Assembly (NCBI GenBank): GCA_933822405.4
Contig: CAKOGP040001258.1
Span: 1 to 30,581, forward strand
DNA: 30,581 nt
Reading direction: 5' to 3'
Source: Cylindrotheca closterium
Lineage: Eukaryota > Bacillariophyta > Bacillariophyceae > Bacillariales > Bacillariaceae
The number at the start of each line of letters is the position of its first letter. Position 1 is the first letter of the stretch. A program made the translations under genes and the position numbers. The notes under the pieces were generated by a model, which worked only from the letters and a program-made list of their open reading frames with translations, made no database searches and was not told where the DNA came from. This document shows positions 28,816-30,581 of the stretch, in pieces.

Positions 28816-30140
28816 TGGTATCTATGATTGGTGTTGGGCTTTGTCCCCATCACACTGCAGTCAAGAGAATAAGCAATTGTGTCATTGGCTTGGACCCAGT
28901 TTTAATATTGGTGGATCTCTGTGTTTTGCATGTGCCACTTCATTGTGGAAAAGTTTTACAGCTATCAAGTGTGATTCCTCTCTCTAGAGAAGAGCGGGAT
29001 AGTACAGATATCAAAGACCTGAAAAAGCGTTTTACTGAAGACTTGCATAACTGTTTGAAAAACTCTGACCCCATCAAGATTGATGATTTGCAGGATCCTT
29101 TGGGTGCCTACAAAGCTGATGAAAAGTATATCAGACCTCTACACATGAACGCTAACACTCCCCACTTTGAACAATATGAAGATGATGAAATGTTGCAGCA
29201 TGAAGAGCTTTTTGAGGAAGCCCCATCTGAAGAAGATGACCAGGTGGAATTTGACAAATATGTTGGTGTTAAGATCTGGAAGAATGAAAATGGTATTAAC
29301 AAATTTGGAGTTGTTTGTGGAAGAAAAATAAGAGCAGATGGCCTGATGGTTGGTTCGTATCATGAGAAGCCTGTCTTGGACACTTCTATTTATGAAATCG
29401 AATGGCATGATGGTGAAACTGAATCCTATTGTGCAAACAAAGTTATTGAAGCAATGATGATGAATGTTGATGATGACAGTAATAGTATCCTCCATGTGAA
29501 AGGATTTATTGATCACAGGACGGATGGCACACGGGTCCATGCTGATGATGGTTTTTTCATGGTAAAGAATAAGAAAGTTCCTCGAAGAACTACAAAAGGG
29601 TGGTATTTGTGTGCTCAAATTCATGGTGATGAGACAGAATGGATTGATTTGAAAACTGCAAAGGAGGCCTATCCAATTCAGGTGGCCGAATATGCTGTTG
29701 CTAACAAACTTGTATCTCAGCCTGCTTTCTCTTGGTGGGTTCCTTATACTTTGAAGAAGCGTGATAGAATTCTAAAGGCTGTTAAATTTGGTTTCGAATT
29801 GCCTGGTAGTGGTCCAAAAGACGTGAGACATGCCTACGAGATTGATGCCAACACTGGTAGCAATCATTGGGGAAATGCTGTTGGATATATTTGGATTTTC
29901 AAAGTACATATTTGGAGAAACGAGAAAAAGAGAATACATGTGAACGGTAGAGAAATGATTTCGACTGATACAACTAAAAATATCGCGCGTGGCGAGTCAG
30001 AAAAGACAATTTATTTCTGTGGAAATCATCATGTTGATGATGTAAGCAAGAACAAAAGTTGGATACTAATCAACGTACCGGCTACTGTGGAAGATGAACG
30101 GATAAACAGATTGAACTTGCAGCATGTCAGGCTGACATAG
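28815..30140 (+). pseudogene. pol: E5 integrase C-terminus reading through into the E6 LTR (chimeric 441-codon frame)
   Basis: From about residue 55 (EERDSTDIKDLKKRF) the frame is coherent: an acidic stretch, FDKYVGVKIWKNENG, DTSIYEIEWHDGETESY, GFIDHRTDG, RRTTKGWYLCAQIHGDE, PAFSWWVPYTLKKRDRIL, and the RT start block TGSNHWGNA. At 29879 it enters the E6 LTR and remains open for another 87 codons to a stop at 30140. The first roughly 55 codons are out of frame with the true integrase. The chimeric end is a product of insertion. Protein expression is not expected, but the frame is unusually long for such a decayed element. Confidence 0.75.
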
Positions 30141-30392
30141 AGAGAATTCTGAGAATTTCCACTGAGCTGGAGAAGAAAGAGTCAAAGTCAAAAAATGACA
30201 GACTGTTCTCACTTTTCATAATATAATGCAAGCAACGAGTGAATTGGTTGATAAAGTAGGATCTCTGATAGATCTATATACTTCTATATACTGTAAATTC
30301 ATATACTTAGAAGGCAACAATACCTAGACAGCTAAATTGCAGTCAATTGAACAGGTAGATTGCAGACGGCAGTGGATCACTTACTTCTAACA
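29879..30392 (+). repeat. 5' LTR of element E6 (514 bp)
   Basis: Begins TGTTGGATATAT and ends CTTCTAACA. It is the same family as the minus-strand LTR at 15675-16226, which defines both boundaries precisely. It interrupts E5 at the start of its RT and is followed 74 bases later by a gag start, so it is a 5' LTR of an element continuing past the right edge. The five bases before it, AATGC, should reappear after the 3' LTR. No primer-binding site recognised. Confidence 0.88.
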
Positions 30393-30466
30393 TATATTAT
30401 AAAAAGTCAATGAATTGAATTGGGAGTCGATATATTCCTACAACTTGAAAGAACAGGAACTTGCTC

Positions 30467-30581
30467 ATGATGAGTGGACGATTTCAAAATACTGGACGTG
30501 GTTCCAATGGAAGAAATGCTGGACGAGGAAGATCGCAGCAAGGCCGAGGTAATGGTCAATACAATGGAAATAAGAGTGGCA
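30467..30581 (+). CDS. gag: E6 gag N-terminus, partial
   Basis: Two adjacent ATGs (30467 and 30470) open a frame rich in Gly, Arg, Asn and Gln (MMSGRFQNTGRGSNGRNAGR...), open to the window end (38 codons). RG-rich N-termini are also seen in the E1 gag. The position just after the LTR supports gag. Whether the element is intact cannot be seen. Confidence 0.7.
   Translation, partial: MMSGRFQNTGRGSNGRNAGRGRSQQGRGNGQYNGNKSG

Larger units (their letters stand above)
26990..29878 (+). mobile_element. Ty1/copia-like element E5, decayed, cut by E6
   Basis: Gag remnant with an RG-rich basic box, protease, integrase and the beginning of RT in order on the plus strand, with repeated frameshifts and stops. 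No 5' LTR identified. The coding sequence is interrupted at 29878, where the E6 LTR starts. Its protease motif (ELDSHANTCAFG) differs from E1-E4, so it is a separate lineage. Confidence 0.8.

Overview
The window looks like a repeat-rich, gene-poor stretch of a eukaryotic genome, most likely a diatom or a close stramenopile. The inference rests on retrotransposon protein signatures: several Ty1/copia polyproteins of the kind common in diatoms (integrase blocks such as DDWQSEPH and NPAERRY, an RNase H ending in NPADILSKHW), a DIRS-like tyrosine-recombinase retroelement and a piggyBac-type transposase. There is a 10-base N gap at 15665-15674. I see no operons, bacterial promoters, rRNA or tRNA.

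Layout. 1-3828: Copia element E1 on the minus strand, running off the left edge, with a probable LTR at 3609-3828, broken gag-protease, a missing integrase core and a reverse transcriptase (RT) with stops. 4065-4762: a zinc-finger-like minus-strand gene with one apparent frameshift. 5381-6039: palindromic tandem repeats, a 31-bp-period array followed by a 54-56-bp-period array of eight palindromes. A second 31-bp array lies at 7416-7585. 9532-10662: the only intact host-like gene, a membrane-anchored FkbM-type methyltransferase. 11341-11758: two related hairpin repeats.

From about 12.9 kb to the right edge almost everything is nested transposable elements. E2 (minus, 12915-15375) has lost its whole RT. 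A 552-bp minus-strand LTR (15675-16226) abuts E3. E3 (plus, 16227-19886) keeps an integrase with its DDE triad and a 3' LTR, but the RT palm segment lies in it backwards. E3 abuts the middle of a DIRS-like RT that continues to about 24.78 kb. The DIRS-like element is cut by a 410-bp miniature inverted-repeat element with TTAA on both sides and by an N-terminally truncated piggyBac transposase whose far edge also ends in TTAA. E4 (25230-26475) is a gag-protease fragment. E5 (about 26990-29878) is a decayed gag-protease-integrase. E6 starts with an LTR at 29879-30392 inserted at the beginning of the E5 RT; its gag begins at 30467 and leaves the window.

Overall this is a graveyard of retroelements with at least four lineages and visible nesting order. 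Only the methyltransferase looks like a functional cellular gene. The most unusual unexplained structure is the regular palindrome array at 5618-6039 with its companion 31-bp arrays.
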